From an uncultured Eubacteriales bacterium (GTDB lineage: Bacteria; Bacillota; Clostridia; Oscillospirales; Oscillospiraceae), in assembly GCA_934572535.1 (NCBI GenBank), contig CAKTLJ010000004.1, forward strand, positions 1 to 64,000: a DNA stretch of 64,000 bases, written 5' to 3'. Of the stretch, positions 24,877 to 33,039 are shown piece by piece. The notes below the pieces were generated by a model. The model had not been told where the DNA came from. It did not search any database and was given only the letters and a program-made list of their open reading frames with translations. Made by a program: the position numbers and the translations under genes. The first letter of the stretch is position 1. Every line of letters begins with the position of its first letter.

Positions 24877-26088
24877 TCAAACCGGTAAATTTTCTATCTT
24901 GAGGCTATAATACTTCTCCCGGCCAACTCGCTTGCTGTCCAGCAGGTCGTCCGGGACCTTGTCCAGCAGTATCCTGACCTTCCCGTAACCGGCCGACAGG
25001 CAGCGCTGAAGGTCTTTGGTGGAGATCCCTGCCTCGCCGAACAGCGCAGACTGGATCAGCAGGAAATACAACCCCTGTACATCCCGTTTCTCTGCGTTCG
25101 GCAGCTGTGGGATATAGTCCCCGTAGCGCTTCAGCAGCGTCACGCGCTCCTCCAGGGATTCCTTCAGGTCCTCTTCCGACTGCGCGATCATATCCAGCAT
25201 CATCAGCAGGAAGGGCGTGAGATCGCCCCGGTTCCTCGTCGCGTTGCAGGTGTCAAAGGCCTTGTAATACCTGCGGATATTCTCCTTGATCGTCTTGGAG
25301 AGCCGATAGCCCAGCAGAGGGTCCATCGTCCTGGCCAGGTACTCACTCACGATGAACCGGCCGAGCCGACCATTTCCATCATAGAAGGGATGGATATACT
25401 CCAGCAGGTAGTGGAAGAGGCAGATGCGGTACAAGCCCTCTACGCTCTCATCCCCCAGAAAAGCCAACGCCTTCTCTACGGCCGCTATGATATTCTCTTC
25501 CGGGTAGACGCCCTTGTGGATGACCTTGTCTGCCGCGCTCTTGACCTCCGTCTGGTCTTTCCGGAAAATGACGCCGTCCGGTCGGTTTTTCGGGTCTTCC
25601 TCCATCACTTCGTCCAGCACAAGGGCGTCATAGAGGTCCCGAACATCTTGGCACCGTTCCAGCGTCAGCCCCTCCCCGCCCTGCAACCTGGCATACTTCT
25701 TCACAATGCCGTTGAAGCGCAGCTTCTTGCCCCGATGCGTTGACTGCGCTTCCAGCTCATCCAGCACATCTCCAATTTCCTTCCGGCTGCTGTGGATGCC
25801 CTCGATCTGATTGGTCAACACCACCTCGTCGATCAGGCACTTCCGGGTATACTGCTCCAATGCGATGCGAGGCAGCTTGTACTTCAGCAATGCGATCTCT
25901 TTGTCCAGCCGCAAGATATGAAAGACCTTCCGGATCACAGCCTTGTCCTGCACAAAGAAAGCCGCATGTTCCCCGATCAGGAAGTCCAGATGGACGGTCG
26001 TGCTCTCCGAAAAGCGGCGCTCATACTCCCGTTGATAGATCTCCGGGTCGCCATAGTATAGTTTTTTTAAGCTTTTATACTCCTCCAT
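24877..26088 (-). CDS. Fic family protein (class II, with N-terminal inhibitory helix)
   Basis: A 403-residue Fic-domain protein, which normally transfers AMP from ATP to a target hydroxyl. The catalytic motif HPFYDGNGRLGR (about residues 231-242) is intact, including the His and the GNGR anion-binding part. TNQIEGI near residue 92 fits the autoinhibitory (S/T)xxxE(G/N) motif of class II Fic enzymes, and a winged-helix-like C-terminus (about 320-395) follows. The ATG at 26088 follows AAAGGGAG. The target is unknown; no antitoxin is adjacent, consistent with self-inhibition. Confidence 0.9.
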   Translation of the reverse strand: MEEYKSLKKLYYGDPEIYQREYERRFSESTTVHLDFLIGEHAAFFVQDKAVIRKVFHILRLDKEIALLKYKLPRIALEQYTRKCLIDEVVLTNQIEGIHSSRKEIGDVLDELEAQSTHRGKKLRFNGIVKKYARLQGGEGLTLERCQDVRDLYDALVLDEVMEEDPKNRPDGVIFRKDQTEVKSAADKVIHKGVYPEENIIAAVEKALAFLGDESVEGLYRICLFHYLLEYIHPFYDGNGRLGRFIVSEYLARTMDPLLGYRLSKTIKENIRRYYKAFDTCNATRNRGDLTPFLLMMLDMIAQSEEDLKESLEERVTLLKRYGDYIPQLPNAEKRDVQGLYFLLIQSALFGEAGISTKDLQRCLSAGYGKVRILLDKVPDDLLDSKRVGREKYYSLKIENLPV

Positions 26089-26210
26089 CCGCTCCCTTTC
26101 CTTCCTTTTTCTCGTCCTTTTCAATGTTCAAGCCAAGAATATCACGCCACACCTTCAAAATCAATCTTTTTTTGTTGGTGTCCTCAAATCCTGACCCCTC
26201 TTTAGAAAAC

Positions 26211-26256
26211 GAACTGCACCCTACTTGCCAGCAGCATGGCAAATAGGGTGCAGTTC
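26211..26256 (-). terminator. terminator after the first polysaccharide deacetylase
   Basis: A 46-nt near-perfect inverted repeat (GAACTGCACCCTA...TAGGGTGCAGTTC) followed on the minus strand by GTTTTC. Confidence 0.75.
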
Positions 26257-26303
26257 CTGTATTCTCCGGCCGCAGCCGGTATGCCGGGCTTTGACAAACC
26301 CGC

Positions 26304-27122
26304 TCAGCGCACCTGCGCCGGAGGGAAGCCCAGCACGAGCAGGCGCTGGAGGAGGCTCGCGCCGCCCAAGACCTCGGTGTCGGGGAATGGGAGGATCCCC
26401 CGCGCCGCCCGCGCGTCAAACAGGATCTCGCCCGGCTCCGGAGTGATCCCCCGCCGCTTGAGCAGCTCCTCCACGGTGACCAAGGAAAAGTCCCGCGCCT
26501 CCAGCTTGGTCAGCAGCGCGTCCAGCCCGCGCGCGGTGCTCTCCACCGTCTCGTGCAGGAGGACGATATCCCCGTCCTGGATCTGCTCCCCGAAATAGTG
26601 CACCAGATGCCGCACGCTCCGATACTTCCAGTCGCAGGTATCCGCCGAACACCAGATCACCGGCACATGGGCCGCTGCCGCCACCCGAGCGCTGTAGCTG
26701 CCAAAGGGCGGGCGGAGATAAAAGCCGGTATCGCCGGTCCCCGTCAGGCCCGTGACGTCTGTGATGGCCTGCGCGGTCTCCTTGACCTCCCGCTGGATCG
26801 CTGCGTCGGAGCATTCCTTGAGGTAGGGGTGGTTTTCCGTATGGTTCCCAAGCTGGTGGCCCTCCGCCGCCATCCGCCGGACCTGGTCCGGACAGGCAGG
26901 GATCTTATGCCCGAGGAGGAAAAAGGTCGCCTTGGCGTTGTGCCGCCGCAAGGTGTCCAAGATCTCGTCCGTGTACGCCCCCGGCCCGTCGTCAAAGGTC
27001 AGGGCCACCAGCTTCCGCCCGGCGGCAGGCTCGGCGGGGGCGGCAAGGACCGCAGGCGCTGCCTCCAGCAGCAGGCCCAGCGTCAGCAGCACGGACAGCA
27101 GGGTACACAAAGGACGTTTCAT
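26304..27122 (-). CDS. polysaccharide deacetylase family protein
   Basis: A 272-residue NodB-type carbohydrate esterase (CE4). Signal peptide residues 1-28. Motif 1 TFDDGP, motif 2 HxxNH (HQLGNHTENHPYL), RPPFGSY and a C-terminal LLHE give the metal site and catalytic residues, so activity as a peptidoglycan or chitin N-deacetylase is likely. The ATG at 27122 follows AAAGGAG by 10 bases. The next gene upstream is a close paralogue that has extra SLH motifs, suggesting a tandem duplication in which one copy lacks the wall anchor. Confidence 0.9.
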   Translation of the reverse strand: MKRPLCTLLSVLLTLGLLLEAAPAVLAAPAEPAAGRKLVALTFDDGPGAYTDEILDTLRRHNAKATFFLLGHKIPACPDQVRRMAAEGHQLGNHTENHPYLKECSDAAIQREVKETAQAITDVTGLTGTGDTGFYLRPPFGSYSARVAAAAHVPVIWCSADTCDWKYRSVRHLVHYFGEQIQDGDIVLLHETVESTARGLDALLTKLEARDFSLVTVEELLKRRGITPEPGEILFDARAARGILPFPDTEVLGGASLLQRLLVLGFPPAQVR

Positions 27123-27215
27123 GGGCGGCACTCTCCTTTCAGGGTCTATCGCAACAAACTAGTAGGTCTACAACAATTTACCTCACTTCGGAGAAAAAGT
27201 CAAGCCCAAATCTGC

Positions 27216-27259
27216 AACCCCCCCGCCGTCCCAAAGCCTTGGGACGGCGGGGGGGGCGA
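27216..27259. terminator. GC-rich hairpin after the SLH deacetylase
   Basis: CCCCCCGCCGTCCCAAAG pairs with CTTTGGGACGGCGGGGG-type sequence. The stem is very strong but lacks a T-run, so terminator activity is uncertain. A similar CCGTCCCAA stem follows the SLH gene at 36445-36478. Confidence 0.5.
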
Positions 27260-27270
27260 GGCGTTCTCTC

Positions 27271-28572
27271 TCATTCCGCCGGGGAAACGGTGCGTTCGCA
27301 CAGCCGCTGGAGGATGACCGCGCCCATGGCGCGGGTGGTGGTGTCGTTGGGATGGAAGGCGCCCTCCGAGCCGTTCAGCAGGCCCAGGGCGGAGCACTGG
27401 GCCACTCCCTCCTTCGCCCAATCGGCGATGGCCGCGCTGTCCTGGTAGGCCGCCAGGTCGAAAGGCTTCGCCTCCGCCCCGCCCAGCTTGGCGTATCGCG
27501 CCAAGGCCACGGCCATCTGCTGGCGGGTCAGGGGGGCGTTCACCCCAAAGCTGCCGTCCTCCAGGCCCACCATGACGCCGTTCTCCTTCGCCCAGGCGGC
27601 GTAGGCGGCGGCGTAATGACCGGCGGGAATGTCCGTAAAGCCGGACGGCGTCTCCCCCGCCTCCACGCCGGAGAGGCGGCCCAGAACGGTGACGAACATC
27701 CCTCTGGTCAGGGGGAACTGGGGGGTGAACTCCCCGTACTCGTTGCCGCCCATGAGGCCTTCCTTCTTCACGTAGGAGATCGCGTCCCAGGCCCAGTGGG
27801 TGTTTAAACGGGACTCGTCCCAGTACAAAGCCCGCTCGCACCGGTTCACACCGGTGTTTTTCGCGCTATAATAGATCTGACCGGGCGTCGCCGTGACGCC
27901 GCGCCGCCAGAAGAGCTCCTCCACGGTGACCAGCTCAAAGCCCCGCTCGTCCAGCTTGGTCAGCAGCGCGTCCAGGCCCTGGGCGGTGCTCTTGTGGGTC
28001 TCGTGGAGGACCACGATGTCCCCGTCCTGGAGGACCGAGCCGGTATAGCTCACCAGGCGGCTGGCGCTCTGATACCGCCAGTCCCCGGAATCCACCGTGC
28101 ACCAGATCACCGGCACGTTGGCCGCCGCCGCCACCCGCGCGTTGAAGCTGCCATAGGGCGGGCGGAGGTAGAAGCCCGTGTCGCCGGTCCCCGTCACGCC
28201 GGTGACCTCCGTCAGGACCTGCGCCGTGCTGCTGACCTCCCGCCGGATCAGGGCGTCGGAACTCCTGGCCAGGTAGGGGTGGTTATAGGTGTGGTTGCCG
28301 AGCTGGTGGCCCTCCGCTGCCATCCGGCGGACCTGGTCGGCATAGGTCCGGACCTTATAGCCGTTCATAAAAAAGGTCGCTTTGGCCCCGTGCTTTTGCA
28401 GGACGTCCAGAATGGCGTCGGAATAGGGGCCGGGGCCGTCGTCAAAGGTCAGGCAGGCCAGCTTTTGTCCGGGCCGGTCATAGGCCGAGGCCGCGAAGGC
28501 CGTGCTCATCAGGCTCAGGGCCACCGTCAGGGTCAGCAGGACCGTGACCCACCGAAGGGCATACTTCTTCAT
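27271..28572 (-). CDS. polysaccharide deacetylase with C-terminal SLH motifs
   Basis: A 433-residue wall-bound CE4 deacetylase. Signal peptide to about residue 28; NodB motifs TFDDGP, HQLGNHTYNHPYL, RPPYGSF and VLHE (residues about 42-190). Residues about 235-430 carry three SLH motifs (for example QFPLTRGMFVTVLGRL, NAPLTRQQMAVALARY). Start ATG 28572 follows AGAGGA. The catalytic half is closely similar to the deacetylase downstream, so the pair arose by tandem duplication; this copy is anchored, the other free. Confidence 0.9.
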   Translation of the reverse strand: MKKYALRWVTVLLTLTVALSLMSTAFAASAYDRPGQKLACLTFDDGPGPYSDAILDVLQKHGAKATFFMNGYKVRTYADQVRRMAAEGHQLGNHTYNHPYLARSSDALIRREVSSTAQVLTEVTGVTGTGDTGFYLRPPYGSFNARVAAAANVPVIWCTVDSGDWRYQSASRLVSYTGSVLQDGDIVVLHETHKSTAQGLDALLTKLDERGFELVTVEELFWRRGVTATPGQIYYSAKNTGVNRCERALYWDESRLNTHWAWDAISYVKKEGLMGGNEYGEFTPQFPLTRGMFVTVLGRLSGVEAGETPSGFTDIPAGHYAAAYAAWAKENGVMVGLEDGSFGVNAPLTRQQMAVALARYAKLGGAEAKPFDLAAYQDSAAIADWAKEGVAQCSALGLLNGSEGAFHPNDTTTRAMGAVILQRLCERTVSPAE

Positions 28573-28691
28573 GGGCAATTCCTCTCTTTCTCTGTCACGA
28601 GGCGGTATGGTTTGCTATGACTCTACCCTACGCCGCCGAAAACGTCAACAACAAAAGGGCTACAAAATCCTCGCCTTGTGCAGAATGCCCC

Positions 28692-28720
28692 TTGACATCC
28701 GGACTGTCCCGCCGTAAAAT
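28692..28720 (+). promoter_or_regulatory. sigma-A promoter of the marR-ABC operon
   Basis: TTGACA (28692-28697), 17-nt spacer, TAAAAT (28715-28720), almost perfect consensus. Confidence 0.85.
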
Positions 28721-28730
28721 GTACGCTACC

Positions 28731-28753
28731 AAACAGTTTACTACTAAACAGTT
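28731..28753. promoter_or_regulatory. probable MarR operator
   Basis: GTTTA-ctac-TAAAC (28736-28749) is an inverted repeat overlaid on a direct repeat AAACAGTT (28731-28738 and 28746-28753). It covers positions about +4 to +26 of the transcript, ideal for repression by the MarR protein encoded next to it. Confidence 0.6.
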
Positions 28754-28770
28754 CAAAGGAGGGACGGTCC

Positions 28771-29271
28771 ATGCACGTTCCCAATGGATCCCGCGCCCAT
28801 GTCGGCCTGCGGTTGAAGTATCTGACCCACGCCTTCACCCGGAAGTTTACGGAGATCGCCCGGGAAATGGGCGCGGAGGAGCCATCCATGATGCACAGCC
28901 ACATCATGAGCTACCTCTACTGGAGCGGCGAGAAGGACATCTTCCAACGAGACATCGAGGAGACCTTCAACATCACCCGCTCCTCCGTCACCGGCCTGGT
29001 CAAGCTCATGGAGAAAAAGGGCTACATCTCCCGCCAAAGCGTGGCGGGGGACGCGCGGCTGAAAAAGCTCACGCTCACCCCGCTGGGGCGGGCCTCCTGC
29101 GAGCGCACCATCGCCGCCGTGGAGCAGGTGGAGGCTCTGGCCACCCAGGGCCTGCGCGAGGAGCAGCTGCAAGCCTTCCTCACCGTCTGCGACCTCATCC
29201 AAGAAAATCTGACCGATAAAAAGGAGTGTATCCATGCTAAAAACCATTGCGTCCCAACTCAAGGAATTTAA
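28771..29271 (+). CDS. MarR family transcriptional regulator
   Basis: A 166-residue MarR winged-helix protein: the recognition helix lies in FNITRSSVTGLVKLMEKKG (about residues 68-86) and the wing in GDARLKKLTLTPLG (about 95-108). ATG 28771 follows AAAGGAGGG. Its 3' end overlaps the first ABC gene by 38 bases. It probably represses its own operon through the repeat at 28731-28753 and responds to a compound exported by the transporter; the ligand is unknown. Confidence 0.9.
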   Translation: MHVPNGSRAHVGLRLKYLTHAFTRKFTEIAREMGAEEPSMMHSHIMSYLYWSGEKDIFQRDIEETFNITRSSVTGLVKLMEKKGYISRQSVAGDARLKKLTLTPLGRASCERTIAAVEQVEALATQGLREEQLQAFLTVCDLIQENLTDKKECIHAKNHCVPTQGI

Positions 29272-30982
29272 ACGGGACTCCATCCTCACCCCCCTGCTCA
29301 TGCTGGCGGAGGTGGCCACGGAGATGATCATCCCCCTGCTGATGGCCTCCATCATCGACAAGGGCGTGCAGGCCGGAGACCTGGGCCACATCCAGCGCAC
29401 CGGCCTGTGGATGCTCCTTCTCGCCCTGGTGAGCCTCACCGTAGGCATCCTGGGCGCCAAGTTCGGCGCGCGGGCCTCGGCGGGTCTGGCCCGCAACCTG
29501 CGCCAGGCCATGTATGAGAACATCCAGACCTTTTCCTTCGCCAACATCGACCGGTTCAGCACCTCCGGCCTCATCACCCGCCTGACCACCGATGTGACCA
29601 ACATCCAGAACGCCTTTATGATGATCCTGCGGATGTGCACCCGGGCGGTCGCCTCCCTGATCGTGGCCATGGTGGTGGTCTTCCTCATCAGCCCCCGGCT
29701 GGCCAGCGTCTATCTGGGGGCCGTGGTGGTGCTGGGCGTCGCCATGTACTTCATCATCACCCGGGTGATGGTCCACTTCAAGCAAGTCTTCCAGCGCTAC
29801 GACGACCTGAACGCCAGCGTCCAGGAGAACGTCTCCGCCATCCGCGTGGTGAAGGCCTACGTCCGGGAGGCGCACGAGACCCAAAAGTTCCAAACGGCCT
29901 CCCGGAACATCTACCAGCGCTTCCTCTCCGCCGAGAAGATCATGTCCTGGGTCTCGCCCCTGATGACCGCCACTGTCTACACCTGCATCCTGCTCATCAG
30001 CTGGCTGGGCGCGCACATGATCGTCTCCGACACCCTCACCACCGGTGCGCTCATGAGCCTGCTCACCTACTGCATGAACATCCTCATGAGCCTGATGATG
30101 CTCTCCATGGTCTTCGTGATGATCTCCATGAGCATCGCCAGCGCGGAGCGGATCTCCGAGGTCCTGAACGAAAAGCCCGAGCTCTCCAACCCGGCGCACC
30201 CCGTCCTCCAGGTCCCCGACGGCTCCGTGGCCTTCCGGAACGTGGCCTTCTCCTATAAGAAGAACGCGGAGGAGCCGGTGCTCAAGGACATCACCTTCTC
30301 CGTCCGGTCCGGGGAGACCATCGGCATCCTCGGCGGCACCGGCAGCGCCAAGACCAGCCTGGTGAACCTCATCAGCCGTCTGTACGACGTGACGGAGGGG
30401 CAGGTCCTGGTGGGCGGCCGGGACGTGCGGGCGTACGACATGGAGGCCCTGCGCGACCAGGTCTCCGTGGTCCTGCAAAAGAACGTCCTCTTCTCCGGCA
30501 CCATCCTGGACAACCTGCGCTGGGGCGACGAGAACGCCACCCTGGAGGACTGCGTCCGGGCCTGCAAGCTGGCCTGCGCCGACGAGTTCATCCAGAAGAT
30601 GCCCGACGGCTACGACACCTACATCGAGCAGGGCGGCGCCAACGTCTCCGGCGGCCAGAAGCAGCGGCTGTGCATCGCCCGGGCGCTCTTGAAAAAGCCC
30701 AAGGTCCTCATCCTGGACGACTCCACCTCCGCCGTGGACACCGCCACCGACGCCAAGATCCGGGCCGCCTTTGCCCGGGAGATCCCCAACACCACCAAGT
30801 TTATCATCGCCCAGCGCGTTTCCAGTGTGTCCGGGGCCGACCGCATCCTGGTGCTGGACAACGGCCGCATCAGCGGCTTTGACACCCACGAGACCCTGCT
30901 CGCCACCAACGAGATCTACCGGGACGTCTACCTGTCCCAGACCAGCGGCGGCGGCGACTTTGACGAAGGAGGCGACGACTGA
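29234..30982 (+). CDS. ABC exporter half-transporter, subunit 1 (degenerate ATP site)
   Basis: A 582-residue type IV exporter subunit: six membrane helices in residues about 15-300 and a nucleotide-binding domain at about 335-570. Walker A reads GGTGSAKTS with Ala in place of the second-last Gly, the signature is NVSGGQKQR, and Walker B ends LILDDSTSAVD with Asp where the catalytic Glu should be. With the next gene, which has canonical motifs, it should form a heterodimer with one degenerate ATP site, as in BmrCD or TM287/288. ATG 29234 follows AAGGAG. Export of drugs or lipids is inferred. Confidence 0.9.
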   Translation: MLKTIASQLKEFKRDSILTPLLMLAEVATEMIIPLLMASIIDKGVQAGDLGHIQRTGLWMLLLALVSLTVGILGAKFGARASAGLARNLRQAMYENIQTFSFANIDRFSTSGLITRLTTDVTNIQNAFMMILRMCTRAVASLIVAMVVVFLISPRLASVYLGAVVVLGVAMYFIITRVMVHFKQVFQRYDDLNASVQENVSAIRVVKAYVREAHETQKFQTASRNIYQRFLSAEKIMSWVSPLMTATVYTCILLISWLGAHMIVSDTLTTGALMSLLTYCMNILMSLMMLSMVFVMISMSIASAERISEVLNEKPELSNPAHPVLQVPDGSVAFRNVAFSYKKNAEEPVLKDITFSVRSGETIGILGGTGSAKTSLVNLISRLYDVTEGQVLVGGRDVRAYDMEALRDQVSVVLQKNVLFSGTILDNLRWGDENATLEDCVRACKLACADEFIQKMPDGYDTYIEQGGANVSGGQKQRLCIARALLKKPKVLILDDSTSAVDTATDAKIRAAFAREIPNTTKFIIAQRVSSVSGADRILVLDNGRISGFDTHETLLATNEIYRDVYLSQTSGGGDFDEGGDD

Positions 30983-32916
30983 TGGCAGCACAGACGAGAA
31001 CCCAACACGGCCCCCGCGGGCGGGGACCCCGCCCCAAGCTGGAGCACCCCCGCCAGACCCTGGGCCGGGTGCTGGCCTACGTGGGGCGGAAGTACCGCCT
31101 CCACCTGATCGTGGTGGTCATCTGCATCGTCGCCAGCGTCCTGGCCTCCGTGCAGGGGACCCTCTTCATGAAGACCCTCATCGACAGCCATATCCTTCCC
31201 CTGGTGAAGGCCGTCCGGGCCGGGCAGCCCGCGGACTTCTCCGGCCTGACCCGCGCCATCGGGCGGGTGGCCCTCTTCTACCTGTGCGGCGTGGCCGCCA
31301 CCTTCGCCCAGAGCCGCCTGATGATCTACGTGACCCAGGGCACCCTCCGGGACCTGCGCGACGACATGTTCCAGCATATGCAGCGCCTGCCCATCCGCTA
31401 CTTTGACACCCATCCCCACGGGGACATCATGTCCATCTACACCAACGACATCGACACCCTTCGCCAGATGATCAGCCAGAGTATGCCCCAGTTCCTCAAC
31501 TGCTCCATCACCATCGTGAGCGTGCTGGCCTCCATGCTGGCCCTCAGCCTCCCCCTCACCGGCCTGACCCTGGCCATGGTGGCGGTGATGCTCCTGGCCA
31601 CCAAGAAGTTCGCCGGGGCCTCCGGCCGCTACTTCGTGGCCCAGCAGCGGGACCTGGGCAGCCTGAACGGCTTCATCGAGGAGATGATGGAGGGCCAGAA
31701 GGTCGTCAAGGTCTTCTGCCGCGAGGAGAAGAACATCGAGGCGTTCACCCGCCGCAACGAGGCCCTCTTCCAGTCCGCCAACAACGCCAACGCCTTCTCC
31801 AACATGCTCATGCCGGTCTCCGGCCAGCTGGGGAACATCAGCTACGTCCTCTGCGCGGTGGTCGGCGGCGCGCTGGCCCTGAACGGGGTGGGCGGCTTCA
31901 CCCTGGGCGGCCTGGCCAGCTTCCTCCAGTTCAACAAGAGCTTCAACATGCCCATCGCCCAGATCAGTATGCAGCTCAACGCCATCGTCATGGCCCTGGC
32001 CGGGGCCGACCGCATCTTCAAGCTCCTGGACGAGGCCCCCGAGACCGACGAGGGGACCGTCACCCTGGTCAACGCCAGAGAGGCCCCCGACGGCTCCCTG
32101 ACCGAGACCGCGCAGCGCACCAACCTGTGGGCCTGGAAGCGCCCCGGGCAGGACGGCGGACCCGCCGAATACATCCGCGTGCGGGGCGATGTGACCTTCG
32201 ACGACGTGGACTTCGGCTACACCCCGGAGAAGATCGTCCTGCACAACGTAAAGCTCTACGCCACCCCCGGCCAGAAGATCGCCTTCGTCGGCTCCACCGG
32301 CGCGGGCAAGACGACCATCACCAACCTCATCAACCGATTCTACGACATCCAGGACGGCAAGATCCGCTACGACGGGGTGAACATCAACCGGATCAAGAAG
32401 GATGACCTGCGCCGCTCCCTGGGCATCGTCCTCCAGGACACCCACCTCTTCACCGGCACCGTGATGGAGAACATCCGCTATGGCCGTCTCGACGCGCGGG
32501 ACGAGGAGTGCATCGCCGCCGCCCGGCTGGCCAACGCCCACGGCTTCATCACCCGTCTGCCCCAGGGCTACGACACCATGCTCCACGGGGACGGCTCCAA
32601 CCTGAGCCAGGGCCAGCGGCAGCTTCTGGCCATCGCCCGGGCCGCCGTGGCCGACCCGCCGGTGCTCATCCTGGACGAGGCCACCTCCTCCATCGACACC
32701 CGCACGGAGATGCTGGTCCAGCAGGGCATGGACGGCCTGATGTTCGGCCGGACCACCTTCGTCATCGCCCACCGACTGTCCACGGTGCGCAACGCCGACT
32801 GCATCATGGTGCTGGAGGCCGGACGCATCATCGAGCGGGGCAGCCACGAGGAGCTGATGGAAAAGAAGGGCCGCTACTACCAGCTCTACACGGGCAACGC
32901 CCCCCTCTCCTCCTGA
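30982..32916 (+). CDS. ABC exporter half-transporter, subunit 2 (canonical ATP site)
   Basis: A 644-residue partner of the previous subunit, starting in the stop codon of its neighbour (TGATG, 1-base overlap). An extra basic N-terminus of about 35 residues precedes six helices. The nucleotide-binding domain has Walker A GSTGAGKTT, the signature NLSQGQRQ and Walker B LILDEATSSID with the catalytic Glu. A ~40-residue insert (about 345-390) before the domain is unusual in length. Coupled translation and complementary ATP-site motifs support a heterodimer. Confidence 0.92.
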   Translation: MAAQTRTQHGPRGRGPRPKLEHPRQTLGRVLAYVGRKYRLHLIVVVICIVASVLASVQGTLFMKTLIDSHILPLVKAVRAGQPADFSGLTRAIGRVALFYLCGVAATFAQSRLMIYVTQGTLRDLRDDMFQHMQRLPIRYFDTHPHGDIMSIYTNDIDTLRQMISQSMPQFLNCSITIVSVLASMLALSLPLTGLTLAMVAVMLLATKKFAGASGRYFVAQQRDLGSLNGFIEEMMEGQKVVKVFCREEKNIEAFTRRNEALFQSANNANAFSNMLMPVSGQLGNISYVLCAVVGGALALNGVGGFTLGGLASFLQFNKSFNMPIAQISMQLNAIVMALAGADRIFKLLDEAPETDEGTVTLVNAREAPDGSLTETAQRTNLWAWKRPGQDGGPAEYIRVRGDVTFDDVDFGYTPEKIVLHNVKLYATPGQKIAFVGSTGAGKTTITNLINRFYDIQDGKIRYDGVNINRIKKDDLRRSLGIVLQDTHLFTGTVMENIRYGRLDARDEECIAAARLANAHGFITRLPQGYDTMLHGDGSNLSQGQRQLLAIARAAVADPPVLILDEATSSIDTRTEMLVQQGMDGLMFGRTTFVIAHRLSTVRNADCIMVLEAGRIIERGSHEELMEKKGRYYQLYTGNAPLSS

Positions 32917-32956
32917 CGCCCCCCCCCACGACAGGGCCGGATGGAAACGCTTTTCG

Positions 32957-32999
32957 ACACGCGAAACGCCTTCCTTTTGACAAGGAAGGCGTTTCGTGT
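32957..32999. terminator. strong hairpin between the ABC operon and the FAD oxidoreductase operon
   Basis: GAAACGCCTTCCTT-ttgac-AAGGAAGGCGTTTC is a perfect 14-bp stem, extended by ACACG/CGTGT with one bulged base, 40 bases after the exporter stop. It lacks a T-run, so it may be a terminator or an mRNA-stabilising end. Confidence 0.55.
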
Positions 33000-33005
33000 T
33001 ACTCT
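32977..33005 (+). promoter_or_regulatory. possible promoter of the FAD oxidoreductase pair
   Basis: TTGACA (32977-32982) in the hairpin loop, 17-nt spacer, TACTCT (33000-33005). The -10 is weak. Confidence 0.4.
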
Positions 33006-33039
33006 GCCCCTATATACCTTGGAAAAGAAGGAATTTCTC

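Noticed and set aside
32941..33039. Upstream ATG giving 33 more residues to the GlpA-like protein
   Set aside because: Those codons lie in a perfect hairpin, have no ribosome binding site and precede the conserved FAD-binding start; the TTG at 33040 has one.
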